Positions 33,507 through 44,126 of a stretch of 64,000 bases of DNA are shown piece by piece. The DNA comes from Leifsonia sp. ku-ls (GTDB lineage Bacteria; Actinomycetota; Actinomycetes; Actinomycetales; Microbacteriaceae): assembly GCA_003367665.1 (NCBI GenBank), contig QKXI01000009.1:124100-188099 (forward strand), in the 5' to 3' direction. The translations under genes and the position numbers were made by a program. The notes beneath the pieces were generated by a model. The model saw only the letters and a program-made list of their open reading frames with translations, did no database searches and was not told the DNA's origin. The number at the start of each line of letters is the position of its first letter. Within the stretch, counting starts at the first letter, position 1.

Positions 33507-35750
33507 ATGAAGTTCACCGATGGTTTCTGGATGCTGCGCGACGGCGTCACCCCGGTCTACGCCCAGGAGGCGTACGACGTGTGTGCCGGGGACGGCAGCA
33601 TCACGATCACCGCGCCGGGCAAGGTCATCGAGCGCCGCGGCGACACCCTCAACCGGCCGACCCTCACCGTCACGCTGAGCTCGCCGCTCCCCGGCATCGT
33701 CGGGGTGCGGGTGGAGCACTGGCAGGGCGTCCGTCCGCAGCGCGGCTTCGACCTGCACGTCGAGCAGGGGCACGCGGAGGTCGTGGTCGACGACGAGGCC
33801 GGCGTGCTCACCACCGGCGGGCTGACCGCCACGATCAAGCGCGGCGCACCGTGGTCGCTGACCTTCTCTGCGGGGGACCGCGTCCTCACCTCCAGCGGCC
33901 ACAAGTCGCTCGGCTACATGACCGTGGAGGGCGACGGCACCTACGTGCACGAGCAGCTGGCGCTGGGCGTCGGCGAGCTCGTCTACGGTCTCGGCGAGCG
34001 GTTCGGGCCGCTGGTGAAGAACGGCCAGGTGGTCGATGTCTGGAACGCCGACGGCGGCACGTCCAGCGAGCAGGCGTACAAGAACGTCCCGTTCTACCTG
34101 ACCAACCGCGGCTACGGCGTGCTGGTCAACCATCCGGGCCACGTCTCGTACGAGGTGGGGTCGGAGGCGGTCGAGCGCGTCCAGTTCTCGGTGCCGGGCG
34201 AGAGCCTGGAGTACTACCTGATCTACGGCCCGACGCCGAAGGAGATCCTGGAGCGGTACACCGCGCTGACCGGACGCCCGGCGTCCGTCCCGGCCTGGTC
34301 GTACGGTCTGTGGCTCTCGACCAGCTTCACCACCGCCTACGACGAGGAGACCGTGACCTCGTTCATCGACGGCATGGCCGAGCGCGACCTGCCGCTGTCG
34401 GTGTTCCACTTCGACTGCTTCTGGATGCGCGAGTTCAACTGGTGCGACTTCGAGTGGGACCCGCGCACCTTCCCCGACCCCGAGGGGATGCTCGCACGCC
34501 TGCACGACAAGGACCTCCGCGTCTGCGTCTGGCTCAACCCGTACATCGGGCAGCGCTCCCCGCTGTTCGCCGAGGCGGCCGCCGGGTACCTCGTGAAGCG
34601 GCCGAACGGCGACGTCTGGCAGTGGGACCTCTGGCAGGCCGGCATGGGCCTGGTCGATTTCACCAACCCGGACGCGACGCGCTGGTACCAGGACAAGCTG
34701 CGCGGCCTGATCGCGCAGGGCGTCGACTGCTTCAAGACCGACTTCGGGGAGCGCATCCCGCTGGAGGTGGAGTATTTCGACGGCTCGTCGCCGGAGCGCA
34801 TGCACAACCTGTACACGCAGCTCTACAACGAGGCCGTGTTCGAGGTGCTGCAGGAGGCGCGCGGCGAGGGCGAGGCCGTGCTGTTCGCCCGCTCCGCGAC
34901 CACCGGCGGCCAGCAGCTGCCGGTGCATTGGGGCGGCGACAACACCTCCAGCTACGAGTCGATGGCCGAGACGCTGCGCGGCGGCCTGTCGCTCGCGTTC
35001 AGCGGCTTCGGCTTCTGGAGCCACGACATCGGCGGCTTCGAGGGCACGCCCGACCCCGGCGTGTTCAAGCGCTGGACGGCGTTCGGGCTGCTCTCCAGCC
35101 ACTCGCGGCTGCATGGCAGCGACTCGTACCGGGTGCCGTGGGCGTTCGACGAGGAGGCGGTGGAGGTCACCCGCCGGTTCACCAAGCTGAAGCTGCGGCT
35201 CATGCCGTACCTGTTCGCCGCGGGCCGGGAAGCGCACATCGCCGGCACGCCGGTGATGCGCCCGATGCAGCTGGAGTTCGCCGGCGACCCGGCGGTCGAC
35301 CACCTGGACCGGCAGTACATGCTCGGCGCCGACCTGCTGGTGGCGCCGGTGTTCTCGCCGGACGAGGTGGAGTTCTACCTGCCGGAGGGCGTCTGGACGG
35401 AGTTCTTCTCCGGCCGCCGGGTGGAGGGCGGCCGCTGGCTGCGCGAGACCCACGGGTTCGACAGCCTCCCGCTGTACGTGCGCGAGGGCGCGGTGCTGCC
35501 GCTCGGCGCGCGTGACGACCGTCCGGACTACGACTACCGGGACGGTCTGACGCTCGCCGTCTACCCTGGCCCGGACGGCGACCGCCGGGTGACCGTGACG
35601 ACGTCCTCCGGCGAAACGGCGGAGTACACCGTCCGCCGACGCGGGGGCGTGCTGACCGCGACCGGGCCGGCCGAGCATCCTTTCACGCTGCGGGATGCGG
35701 TCACCGGCCGGACCGCGGAGGCGGAGTCGGGGACGGCGACCCTCGACTGA
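33507..35750 (+). CDS. yicI: alpha-xylosidase, glycoside hydrolase family 31
   Basis: A 747-residue cytoplasmic enzyme that releases alpha-linked xylose from xyloglucan fragments such as isoprimeverose. The nucleophile Asp is in FKTDFGERIP (about residue 412) and the acid/base Asp in HWGGDNTSSYESMAE (about 478). Their 66-residue spacing equals that of E. coli YicI. FHFDCFWMREFNWCDFEWDP is the substrate-binding region of alpha-xylosidases, distinguishing them from alpha-glucosidases. It is the last gene of the importer operon, with a strong hairpin after it. Confidence 0.93.
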   Translation: MKFTDGFWMLRDGVTPVYAQEAYDVCAGDGSITITAPGKVIERRGDTLNRPTLTVTLSSPLPGIVGVRVEHWQGVRPQRGFDLHVEQGHAEVVVDDEAGVLTTGGLTATIKRGAPWSLTFSAGDRVLTSSGHKSLGYMTVEGDGTYVHEQLALGVGELVYGLGERFGPLVKNGQVVDVWNADGGTSSEQAYKNVPFYLTNRGYGVLVNHPGHVSYEVGSEAVERVQFSVPGESLEYYLIYGPTPKEILERYTALTGRPASVPAWSYGLWLSTSFTTAYDEETVTSFIDGMAERDLPLSVFHFDCFWMREFNWCDFEWDPRTFPDPEGMLARLHDKDLRVCVWLNPYIGQRSPLFAEAAAGYLVKRPNGDVWQWDLWQAGMGLVDFTNPDATRWYQDKLRGLIAQGVDCFKTDFGERIPLEVEYFDGSSPERMHNLYTQLYNEAVFEVLQEARGEGEAVLFARSATTGGQQLPVHWGGDNTSSYESMAETLRGGLSLAFSGFGFWSHDIGGFEGTPDPGVFKRWTAFGLLSSHSRLHGSDSYRVPWAFDEEAVEVTRRFTKLKLRLMPYLFAAGREAHIAGTPVMRPMQLEFAGDPAVDHLDRQYMLGADLLVAPVFSPDEVEFYLPEGVWTEFFSGRRVEGGRWLRETHGFDSLPLYVREGAVLPLGARDDRPDYDYRDGLTLAVYPGPDGDRRVTVTTSSGETAEYTVRRRGGVLTATGPAEHPFTLRDAVTGRTAEAESGTATLD

Positions 35751-35775
35751 GCCGGAGCCGGCGGCCCCGGCCGCA

Positions 35776-35812
35776 CGGTGGCGCGGGTGCTCGCCTGGCG
35801 CCCGCGCCACCG
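35776..35812 (+). terminator. stem-loop after the alpha-xylosidase gene
   Basis: CGGTGGCGCGGG (35776-35787) and CCCGCGCCACCG (35801-35812) form a perfect 12-bp GC-rich stem with a 13-base loop, 25 bases after the yicI stop and before the ROK gene. There is no T-run. It is probably the end of the importer operon. Confidence 0.55.
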
Positions 35813-35843
35813 ATGTCCGCACGACGGTAGGGTTACGGGGAAA

Positions 35844-37022
35844 ATGAACGGCAGGGCGACGGGGACGAACCTCGACACGGTGCGGCGGCACAACCTCTCC
35901 ACCGTGCTCGGGATCGTGCATCGCGACGGCCCGCTCGCGCGCTCCGCGCTCACCCAGGCGACCGGGCTGAACCGCTCGACGGTCGGCGCGCTGGTCGGCG
36001 AGCTGGCGGAGCTCGGACTGGTGCAGGAGCGCGAGCCGGAGCTGAGCAACCGCGTCGGCCGCCCGTCCCCGGTGGTCGCCGCCGACGGCCGTGTGGTGGC
36101 GATCGCCGTGAACCCGGAGATCGACGCCGTGACGGTGGGCGTCGTCGGGCTGGACGCTGTGGTGCATCGGCGGGTGCGGTATCCGATCGGCCACATCCCG
36201 ACGGCGGGGGAGGCCGTGGCGGTGGCGAGCGCCGTGATCGACGGGCTGCGCCCGTCCCTCGGCGCCGCGACCCGCGTGGTCGGCATCGGCGTCGCGGTCC
36301 CCGGCCTGGTGCGCGAGGAGGACGGCGTCGTCCGGCTGGCCCCGCACCTGGAGTGGCGGGAGGAGGCCTTCGCCGCCGAGCTCTCCGCCGCCACCGGCTA
36401 CCCGGTGCTCGCCGCGAACGACGCCAGCCTCGGCGCGAACGCGGAGCGCCTGTTCGGCGCCGGCCGCGGCGCGAGCGACCTGGTCTACGTCAACGGAGGC
36501 GCCTCCGGCATCGGCGCCGGCGTCATCGTCGGGGGAGCGCCGCTCACCGGCATCAGCGGCTACGCCGGAGAACTCGGCCACACCCTGGTGAACTCCGCCG
36601 GCGTGCGTTGCCACTGCGGCGCGATCGGCTGCCTGGAGACGGAGGTGAACCAGGGCGCGCTGCTCCGCGTGCTCGGGATGCCCGCCGCCGACCCGGACGA
36701 ACTGGAGCGCGCCCTCACGGCCGCCGTCGCGGCAGGCGACCCGGCGGTGCTGGCGGAGGTCGACCGGCAGACCGGCTTCCTGGCGACGGCGCTGCGCACC
36801 GCGACGAACGTCTTCGACCCGCAGCTGATCGTGCTCGGCGGGTTCCTCGGCGCGCTGCATGGCCTCGACCCGGAACGCCTGCCGCGCCTGGTGGGGGAGC
36901 AGGCCCTCGCGGCGAGTGCGGAGCGGCTGTCGATCGTCCGCTCGGAGCTGGGGTCGGACATCCTGATGATCGGGGCGGCGGAGCTGGCCTTCGGGCCGCT
37001 GCTGGCGGACCCGGCGGGGTGA
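35844..37022 (+). CDS. ROK-family transcriptional regulator, XylR-like
   Basis: A 392-residue regulator, paralogue of the ROK gene at 28799. The winged helix (LARSALTQATGLNRSTVGAL) and zinc motif (GHTLVNSAGVRCHCGAIGCL) are intact. ATG 35844 is chosen because the conserved NLDTVRRHNLSTVLGIVHRD start follows. The two ROK genes bracket the importer and alpha-xylosidase, so they may share or divide control of xylose, xylo-oligosaccharide and xyloglucan genes. Confidence 0.87.
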   Translation: MNGRATGTNLDTVRRHNLSTVLGIVHRDGPLARSALTQATGLNRSTVGALVGELAELGLVQEREPELSNRVGRPSPVVAADGRVVAIAVNPEIDAVTVGVVGLDAVVHRRVRYPIGHIPTAGEAVAVASAVIDGLRPSLGAATRVVGIGVAVPGLVREEDGVVRLAPHLEWREEAFAAELSAATGYPVLAANDASLGANAERLFGAGRGASDLVYVNGGASGIGAGVIVGGAPLTGISGYAGELGHTLVNSAGVRCHCGAIGCLETEVNQGALLRVLGMPAADPDELERALTAAVAAGDPAVLAEVDRQTGFLATALRTATNVFDPQLIVLGGFLGALHGLDPERLPRLVGEQALAASAERLSIVRSELGSDILMIGAAELAFGPLLADPAG

Positions 37023-37138
37023 CGGGGGTGGGGCTGTCGCCGCACCCCCGATGGCGCCGCATTCGCTCACCGAATTCGGCCATGCGCACGTTCACATTTT
37101 CGTTGCCGCAGGTATAGCATTACTCGTAGCCGCACGAT

Positions 37139-37191
37139 CGAATCGATTCGACAATGGCGGCTTCTCCAGCACCGCGGATTCCGCGGTGCTG
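37139..37191 (+). promoter_or_regulatory. palindrome and 11-bp hairpin in the leader of an exporter gene
   Basis: CGAATCGATTCG at 37139-37150 is a perfect 12-base palindrome. CAGCACCGCGG (37167-37177), ATT, CCGCGGTGCTG (37181-37191) is a perfect 11-bp stem with a 3-base loop, about 60 bases before the exporter start. The rest of the 230-base spacer is AT-rich and holds the likely promoter. An operator plus transcription attenuator is plausible. Confidence 0.45.
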
Positions 37192-37252
37192 TTCTCGTGC
37201 GTCCGACGGCGGGCGCGACCTCCTCCCACCTCCGACCTGTCAAGGACGTCTC

Positions 37253-38482
37253 GTGACCACCGTCGTGCATCCCGGGGACTCGCTCTCCGGCCGCCAGCGC
37301 CTCGCCTACATCCTCATCCTGGGTGCGCTGACCGCACTGGGCCCGTTCACCATCGACACCTACCTGCCGGCGCTTCCCACGCTGCAGAACGACTTCGGCG
37401 TCTCGACGGCGGCAATTCAGCTCACCCTCACCGCCACCACCATCGGCTTCGGCGTCGGGCAGCTGCTGGTGGGGCCGTGGTCGGACAAGATCGGGCGCCG
37501 GGTGCCGCTCATGGTCGCGACCGCCGTGCACATCATCGCCTGCCTCGCGGCCGCCATCGCCCCGAGCGTGGAGCTCCTCGGCGTCGCGCGCGCCCTGCAG
37601 GGCATCGGCGCCGCGGCCGGTGGTGTCGTCGCCATGGCGATGGTCCGCGACCTGTTCGGCGGGCGGCCGCTCGTGCGGATGCTCAGCAGGCTCGCCCTGG
37701 TCAACGGCCTCGCGCCCGTGCTGGCCCCGGTGATCGGGTCGTGGCTGCTGCTCGTCATGCCGTGGCGCGGCATCTTCGTCGTGCTCGCCGTGTACGGGCT
37801 GTTCGTGGTGACGTGCGTCGCCCTGTGGATCGTCGAGACCCTCCCGAAGGCGCGTCGCCACGACGCCGGGCATTCGACGGTCGGGCAGCGCTACCGGGCC
37901 GTGCTCGGCGACCGGGTCTTCGTCGGCATCGCGATCGTCGGCGCCGCGAACTTCACCGGGCTGTTCTCGTACCTGTCGTCGAGCTCGTTCATCTTCCAGG
38001 AGATCTACCGGTTCAACGCCCAGGAGTACGGGCTGCTGTTCGCCGTGAACTCGATCGGCATCATCATCGGCGTGCAGTCGGCCTCGCGTCTGACTAAGTA
38101 CGTCGGACCGCAGTGGATCCTCGCCTGCTCCACCGTCGTGATGTTCCTCTCGTCCGTGACGATCGTCGTGCTCGACCAGTCGCACGTCGGACTGTGGGGC
38201 ACGATCATCCCGCTGTGGTTCTTCATCGCCGCCTGCGGCTTCGGGTTCCCCTGCGTGCAGGTGCTCGCGCTCAACGGCCACGGCCACGAGGCGGGAACGG
38301 CGGCCAGCCTGCTCGGCGCGCTCAACTTCGGCACCGCCGGGATCGTCTCGCCCGTCGTCGGCATCCTCGGCGTCGGCAGCGCCGCGCCTATGGGAGCCGT
38401 GATGGCGATCTGCGCGCTGGTCTCGATCGCGTCGCTCTGGATCGTGGTGCGTCCACGTACGGTCCCCGAACTGGCGCACTGA
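37253..38482 (+). CDS. Bcr/CflA-family MFS multidrug exporter
   Basis: A 409-residue transporter with 12 helices. GTG 37253 is chosen, with AAGGA 6 bases upstream; the longer in-frame extension is unlike the family. LTALGPFTIDTYLPALP in helix 1 is the Bcr/CflA hallmark, and GPWSDKIGRRVPLM is MFS motif A. Members export bicyclomycin, chloramphenicol and other compounds. The hairpin in its leader hints at inducible expression. Confidence 0.88.
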   Translation: MTTVVHPGDSLSGRQRLAYILILGALTALGPFTIDTYLPALPTLQNDFGVSTAAIQLTLTATTIGFGVGQLLVGPWSDKIGRRVPLMVATAVHIIACLAAAIAPSVELLGVARALQGIGAAAGGVVAMAMVRDLFGGRPLVRMLSRLALVNGLAPVLAPVIGSWLLLVMPWRGIFVVLAVYGLFVVTCVALWIVETLPKARRHDAGHSTVGQRYRAVLGDRVFVGIAIVGAANFTGLFSYLSSSSFIFQEIYRFNAQEYGLLFAVNSIGIIIGVQSASRLTKYVGPQWILACSTVVMFLSSVTIVVLDQSHVGLWGTIIPLWFFIAACGFGFPCVQVLALNGHGHEAGTAASLLGALNFGTAGIVSPVVGILGVGSAAPMGAVMAICALVSIASLWIVVRPRTVPELAH

Positions 38483-38526
38483 GCCCCGGCTAGGCCGCGC
38501 ATTCCGCGCCGGGTACGGTGGCGGGC

Positions 38527-39240
38527 ATGACCGCGCACCACACAGAGCCGCCGAAACCGGACGCCGAAGGACACGACGTCGCGAAGGCCGCGCGCGTCAC
38601 CCGGCGCTGGCCGGTGGTCGCGGGATCGGTCGCGGTCGTCCTCGTCGTCGGGCTGGGCATCATCATCGCCCTCCGCCCGCGGGTGCCGTTCGAGCTGGAC
38701 ACCGAGTGGATGGGCGAGATCGTCGAGCACCGCTCGCCCCTCTGGCTCGGGCCCGCGCTGTTCTTCAACTACGCCGGCGGCGGCATCGTCGGCTCGGTGG
38801 TCGTCCCGGTCGTGGTGTTCCTGCTGTTGCTGGCGTTCCGGCGGCCGTGGGGGGCCGCGTACTTCGCGATCGCGAGCGCGGTGTCGGTGATCTGCGTTCA
38901 GCTGCTCAAGCACACCGTGGGCCGCGCGCGCCCGACCGAGATCCTGGTGCACGCCGACACCGGTTCATTCCCGTCCGGGCATACGGCGAACGCGGCGACG
39001 ATGGTGGTCGTGCTCGGCATCCTCTTCCCGCGCGTCTGGGTGTGGTGCCTCGGCGTCGCGTGGGCGGTGCTGATGGCGATCAGCCGCACCTACCTCGGCG
39101 CGCACTGGATCACCGACACGGTCGGCGGGTTGCTGCTCGGCGCTGCGGTCGCGGTCATCGTCTGGACGCCGCTCGCCCACCGGCTCGCCCTGGAGGCGAC
39201 GCAGCCGCATCCCTTCTTCCTGGCGCGCCGCCGCCAGTAG
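38527..39240 (+). CDS. PAP2-family membrane phosphatase
   Basis: A 237-residue membrane protein with five or six helices. The phosphatase motifs are KHTVGRARP (about residues 126-134), PSGHTANAATM and SRTYLGAHWITDTVGG, in the usual order. It probably dephosphorylates a lipid such as undecaprenyl diphosphate or phosphatidic acid at the outer face. The first 33 residues are polar. It ends 10 bases before the next gene. Confidence 0.88.
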   Translation: MTAHHTEPPKPDAEGHDVAKAARVTRRWPVVAGSVAVVLVVGLGIIIALRPRVPFELDTEWMGEIVEHRSPLWLGPALFFNYAGGGIVGSVVVPVVVFLLLLAFRRPWGAAYFAIASAVSVICVQLLKHTVGRARPTEILVHADTGSFPSGHTANAATMVVVLGILFPRVWVWCLGVAWAVLMAISRTYLGAHWITDTVGGLLLGAAVAVIVWTPLAHRLALEATQPHPFFLARRRQ

Positions 39241-39250
39241 AGTGTGCCGC

Positions 39251-41259
<2,009 letters not shown>

Positions 41260-41263
<4 letters not shown>

Positions 41264-42099
41264 ACCGCGCCCCCACCGAGGAGCGCCCTGGCGCGGAACG
41301 CGACACCGCGGGCCGCGGTCGCGTCGCCGCCGTCGGCCTCCGCCCACACCGCCGACAGCGCGCCCCAGGCCAGGGCCCAGCGCAGGATGCGGTCCTCCGT
41401 CATCCCCGTCGCGGACGCCACGACGCCCACCGCGCGCTCGAGCCGCCCGGGCGCCAGGGCGACGGCCGCGTCCGGGTTGCAGAGCAGGTTCGCCACGTCG
41501 AACCCGGGATCGCCGTGCAGCGGTTTCGGGTCGATGGCGACCCAGCCGCGCTCGCCGCCATCGAGCACGTTGCCGTGGTGCAGGTCTCCGTGGAGGACGA
41601 CGTCGCCCGCCGGGTGCGCGAGCAGGTCCAGGGCGATCCCCCGCGCGTCGGCGAGGAGGCCGTCGTCGTGCCGTTCGTCGACCAGGTCGCGGAATCAGCG
41701 CCGGAGCGGGAACAGCCCTGCCGGCCGGGGCGGAGTGCCCGCCGCGTGCAGGCGGAGCCCGGTGCGGCACAGGATGCGCGTCGCCTCGTCGTCGCCGGCG
41801 GGCCCGCTTCGCGCCATCGCGGCGAGGTCGCGCGGGCCGTCGGCACGCTCCAGCAGCTGCACGTCTCCTTCGGCCCGCCGAACCGCCACCGCCCCCTCTC
41901 CCTTCCACCAGGCGAGCACCGTACCGCCGGCGCGCTCCTCGCTCGACACGGCCAGCTTGAGGAACAGCCGCTCGTCGCCCCGTCGGACCGGCTGCAGCAC
42001 ACTGGACGGTGTGGCGAACGCTTCGCCGTCCTGGTCCAGGCCCCAGCGCTCGCGCCAGGGCGCCAACGCCCGGCCGGCGTCGTCGACGGCCGCGCTCAT
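41260..42099 (-). pseudogene. aminoglycoside phosphotransferase (APH(6)/StrB-like) with in-frame stop
   Basis: The 280-codon frame from ATG 42099 to TAG 41260 encodes a complete APH(6)-like kinase except for one TGA at 41695-41697. Before it the sequence reads AGLFPLRR and after it FRDLVDERHDDGLLADAR in the same frame; family members have Trp at this place, so a TGG-to-TGA change fits. The downstream part keeps catalytic VLHGDLHHGNVL and the IDPKPLHGDPGFDVANLL metal site. Either the gene is inactivated or there is a sequencing error. It overlaps the upstream AraC gene by 4 bases. Confidence 0.8.
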
Positions 42100-42902
42100 C
42101 GGCGCACCTCGGAGGCATAGGAGCCTGGCGTCGCGCCGACGACGGCCTTGAATTCGCGGCTGAAGTGGGCCTGGTCGGCGTAGCCGAGCTCGGCCGCGAG
42201 CGCGGCCAGCTGGGGCGGATCGTCGGATCGCAGTGCGGCAGCGGCCTCCTGCAGCCGGTAGCGCTGGATGAGCCACTTCGGCCCGAAGCCGATGTGCCCC
42301 GCGACGAGCCGCTGCAGGTGCCGGACGCCCAGCCCGAACCGCTCGGCCAGCTCCTCCACCCGCAACAGCTCCCGGTCGCGCTCCACCTCGGCGACGATCC
42401 GGTCGACCAGCCGTGCGTCCTCGTCCGGCTCGGGCAGCGTGTCGAGCCACGACTCGAACGCTGCGACCGCCGCGTCCTCGTCGCCTCGCGCCATCGCGGC
42501 ACGCACCGCCGTCGTCATGTCCGCCTCCCCACCGAGGCCGAGGCGGCCGAGCGGGATCGCCGACGGCTGACCGCGCAGCGACGTCCCGACCCAGCCGCGC
42601 GCGACGCCCGGGTGCAGCAGGACGCCGAACGCCCAGCCCGAACCCTCCAGGGTGCGCGTGCTCAGTCCGCGGTGCGCCCGGAACAGCGCCGCCCCGTCCG
42701 GCTCGACGACCAGGTTCGCCGTCGGGTACTCGAGCACGTCCTGGCGGATGCTCCCGCCCGCGGGCAGCTCCCACCGCGGCAGCCAGTAGTGCCGCACGAA
42801 CGGCGTCGCCGGGCTTCCCGGGAACAGCCGGGCGATGCGCACGGGCGCCCCTGGTGTGAGCAGCCCCTTGCTGCGCGGCTCGACGTCGGTGCGCGCGGTC
42901 AC
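42096..42902 (-). CDS. AraC-family transcriptional regulator
   Basis: A 268-residue regulator with a C-terminal double helix-turn-helix (VEELAERFGLGVRHLQRLV and LAALAAELGYADQAHFSREF). The N-terminal part includes HYWLPRWELPAG, like the DUF6597-type sensor domains of small AraC proteins. It overlaps the broken phosphotransferase gene by ATGA, so the two form one transcription unit. Its ligand is unknown. Confidence 0.88.
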   Translation of the reverse strand: MTARTDVEPRSKGLLTPGAPVRIARLFPGSPATPFVRHYWLPRWELPAGGSIRQDVLEYPTANLVVEPDGAALFRAHRGLSTRTLEGSGWAFGVLLHPGVARGWVGTSLRGQPSAIPLGRLGLGGEADMTTAVRAAMARGDEDAAVAAFESWLDTLPEPDEDARLVDRIVAEVERDRELLRVEELAERFGLGVRHLQRLVAGHIGFGPKWLIQRYRLQEAAAALRSDDPPQLAALAAELGYADQAHFSREFKAVVGATPGSYASEVRR

Positions 42903-42954
42903 CGTGCCATCCTGACACGGACGGACGACACCGTGCCCGAAGGCAAACCGGCGG

Positions 42955-43521
42955 TCAGCGGGCGAAGCGGACGCGCTCGAACCAGTACAGCAGGCGCGGC
43001 CAGGTCTGCCGCAGCTGCGACGGCGTCATCGGCTCGGCCGGTCGCGTGACGGGGACGTCGAGCTCCTCGGCGACGCGCTCCATGTCCTCCGCCGACCAGA
43101 ACTGTCCCCGCATCCGGATGAGCAGCCGACCCTCCGCGGAGGCGACGAACAGCTGCGGCAGGACGTCGAGGGTGCTTCCCTCGTAGACCTTCACCATGAT
43201 GACCGCGCCCGGCTCGCCGGGGGCGACGCGCACCGTGCGGCCGAAGAAGCCGCGCTCGCGGACCCCGGATGGCCCCAGCATGATCGTCGTGTTGAGGAAC
43301 GACGCGACGCCGACGACGGTGGCCGCGATCACGATCAGGTGCGCGAGCAGCACGAACGGCCAGCCGCCGCCCGGGATGGTCAACCAGTAGAGCACCGCGA
43401 AGACGGGTGTCGTCAGCGCCAGGATCGCGATGATGCCGCGGAGGAACAGATGGCGGTGCGGGCGCAGGACGACCTCACGGGCGGACCCCGCGTCCCTGTG
43501 CACCCCGGTCTGCTCGTTCAC
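42955..43521 (-). CDS. membrane protein with two helices and PH-like domain
   Basis: A 188-residue protein starting at GTG 43521. Two helices lie at about residues 28-50 and 55-80, separated by a Gly-rich turn (IPGGGWPF). The rest is a beta-rich cytoplasmic domain (ASFLNTTIMLGPSGVRERGFF then VKVYEGSTLDVLPQLFV) that looks like a bacterial PH-type domain. The last 25 residues are basic. I do not recognise a named family. The 98 bases upstream hold no clear feature. Confidence 0.65.
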   Translation of the reverse strand: MNEQTGVHRDAGSAREVVLRPHRHLFLRGIIAILALTTPVFAVLYWLTIPGGGWPFVLLAHLIVIAATVVGVASFLNTTIMLGPSGVRERGFFGRTVRVAPGEPGAVIMVKVYEGSTLDVLPQLFVASAEGRLLIRMRGQFWSAEDMERVAEELDVPVTRPAEPMTPSQLRQTWPRLLYWFERVRFAR

Positions 43522-43619
43522 CCGATGAGCCTCTACGAAAGAACGGCCCCGCGGTAGCGGCAATTTGGGGGACACCCGTGTGGGGGAGACGCCGGCGGCG
43601 GTGTACCCCGCGGGCAGTG

Positions 43620-44069
43620 TCAGCCGGCGGCCTTCTTCAGGAGCTCGCGGATGCGCTCCTCGTCCCCGGCGGTCAGGTCGACGATCGCGAACGCCACCGG
43701 CCACATGGTGCCGTCGTCGAGCTGCGCCGGGTCGTTGAACCCCAGCGTCGAGTACCGGGTCTTGAACTTCGACGACGGCTGGAAGAAGCAGAAGGTCTTC
43801 CCGCCGACCGCGTACGCCGGCTGCCCGTACCAGGTCTTCGGCCACACGTCGGGAACGGTCTCGGTCACGATCGCGTGGATGCGCTCCGCCAGGCGCTTGT
43901 CGTGCTCCGGGAGCTCGGCGATCTTGTCCAGGACGTCCTGGGTGTCCTCCTCGCGGGTGGCCTTTCCGCGCCGGGCGCCCTTGACCTCCTTCGAGCGCTC
44001 CTTCATGGCGGCGCGCTCCTCGTCCGTGAAGGCGGCGGCGCTGGATGTGGTGTCGGTGGTCTTCGTCAT
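43620..44069 (-). CDS. DUF1801 domain protein
   Basis: A 149-residue soluble protein. After a polar 45-residue leader the DUF1801 domain runs to the end (LAERIHAIVTETVPDVWPKT, YGQPAYAVGGKTFCFFQP, and IVDLTAGDEERIREL). The fold is related to frataxin-like iron chaperone proteins, but the function is not established. A single-gene unit between an unknown membrane protein and the ParA-like ATPase on the same strand. Confidence 0.82.
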   Translation of the reverse strand: MTKTTDTTSSAAAFTDEERAAMKERSKEVKGARRGKATREEDTQDVLDKIAELPEHDKRLAERIHAIVTETVPDVWPKTWYGQPAYAVGGKTFCFFQPSSKFKTRYSTLGFNDPAQLDDGTMWPVAFAIVDLTAGDEERIRELLKKAAG

Positions 44070-44126
44070 GCCTCCGACGGTAGAGGGTCGGATGCTGCTC
44101 GCGCTTCTCCGAAACTGCTCGACCGG

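Noticed and set aside
33480-37070. A minus-strand open frame of 1196 codons opposite the GH31 and ROK genes
   Set aside because: It is the antisense shadow of high-GC coding DNA: low complexity in Arg/Asp/His/Ala, no domain, and it covers two clear plus-strand genes.
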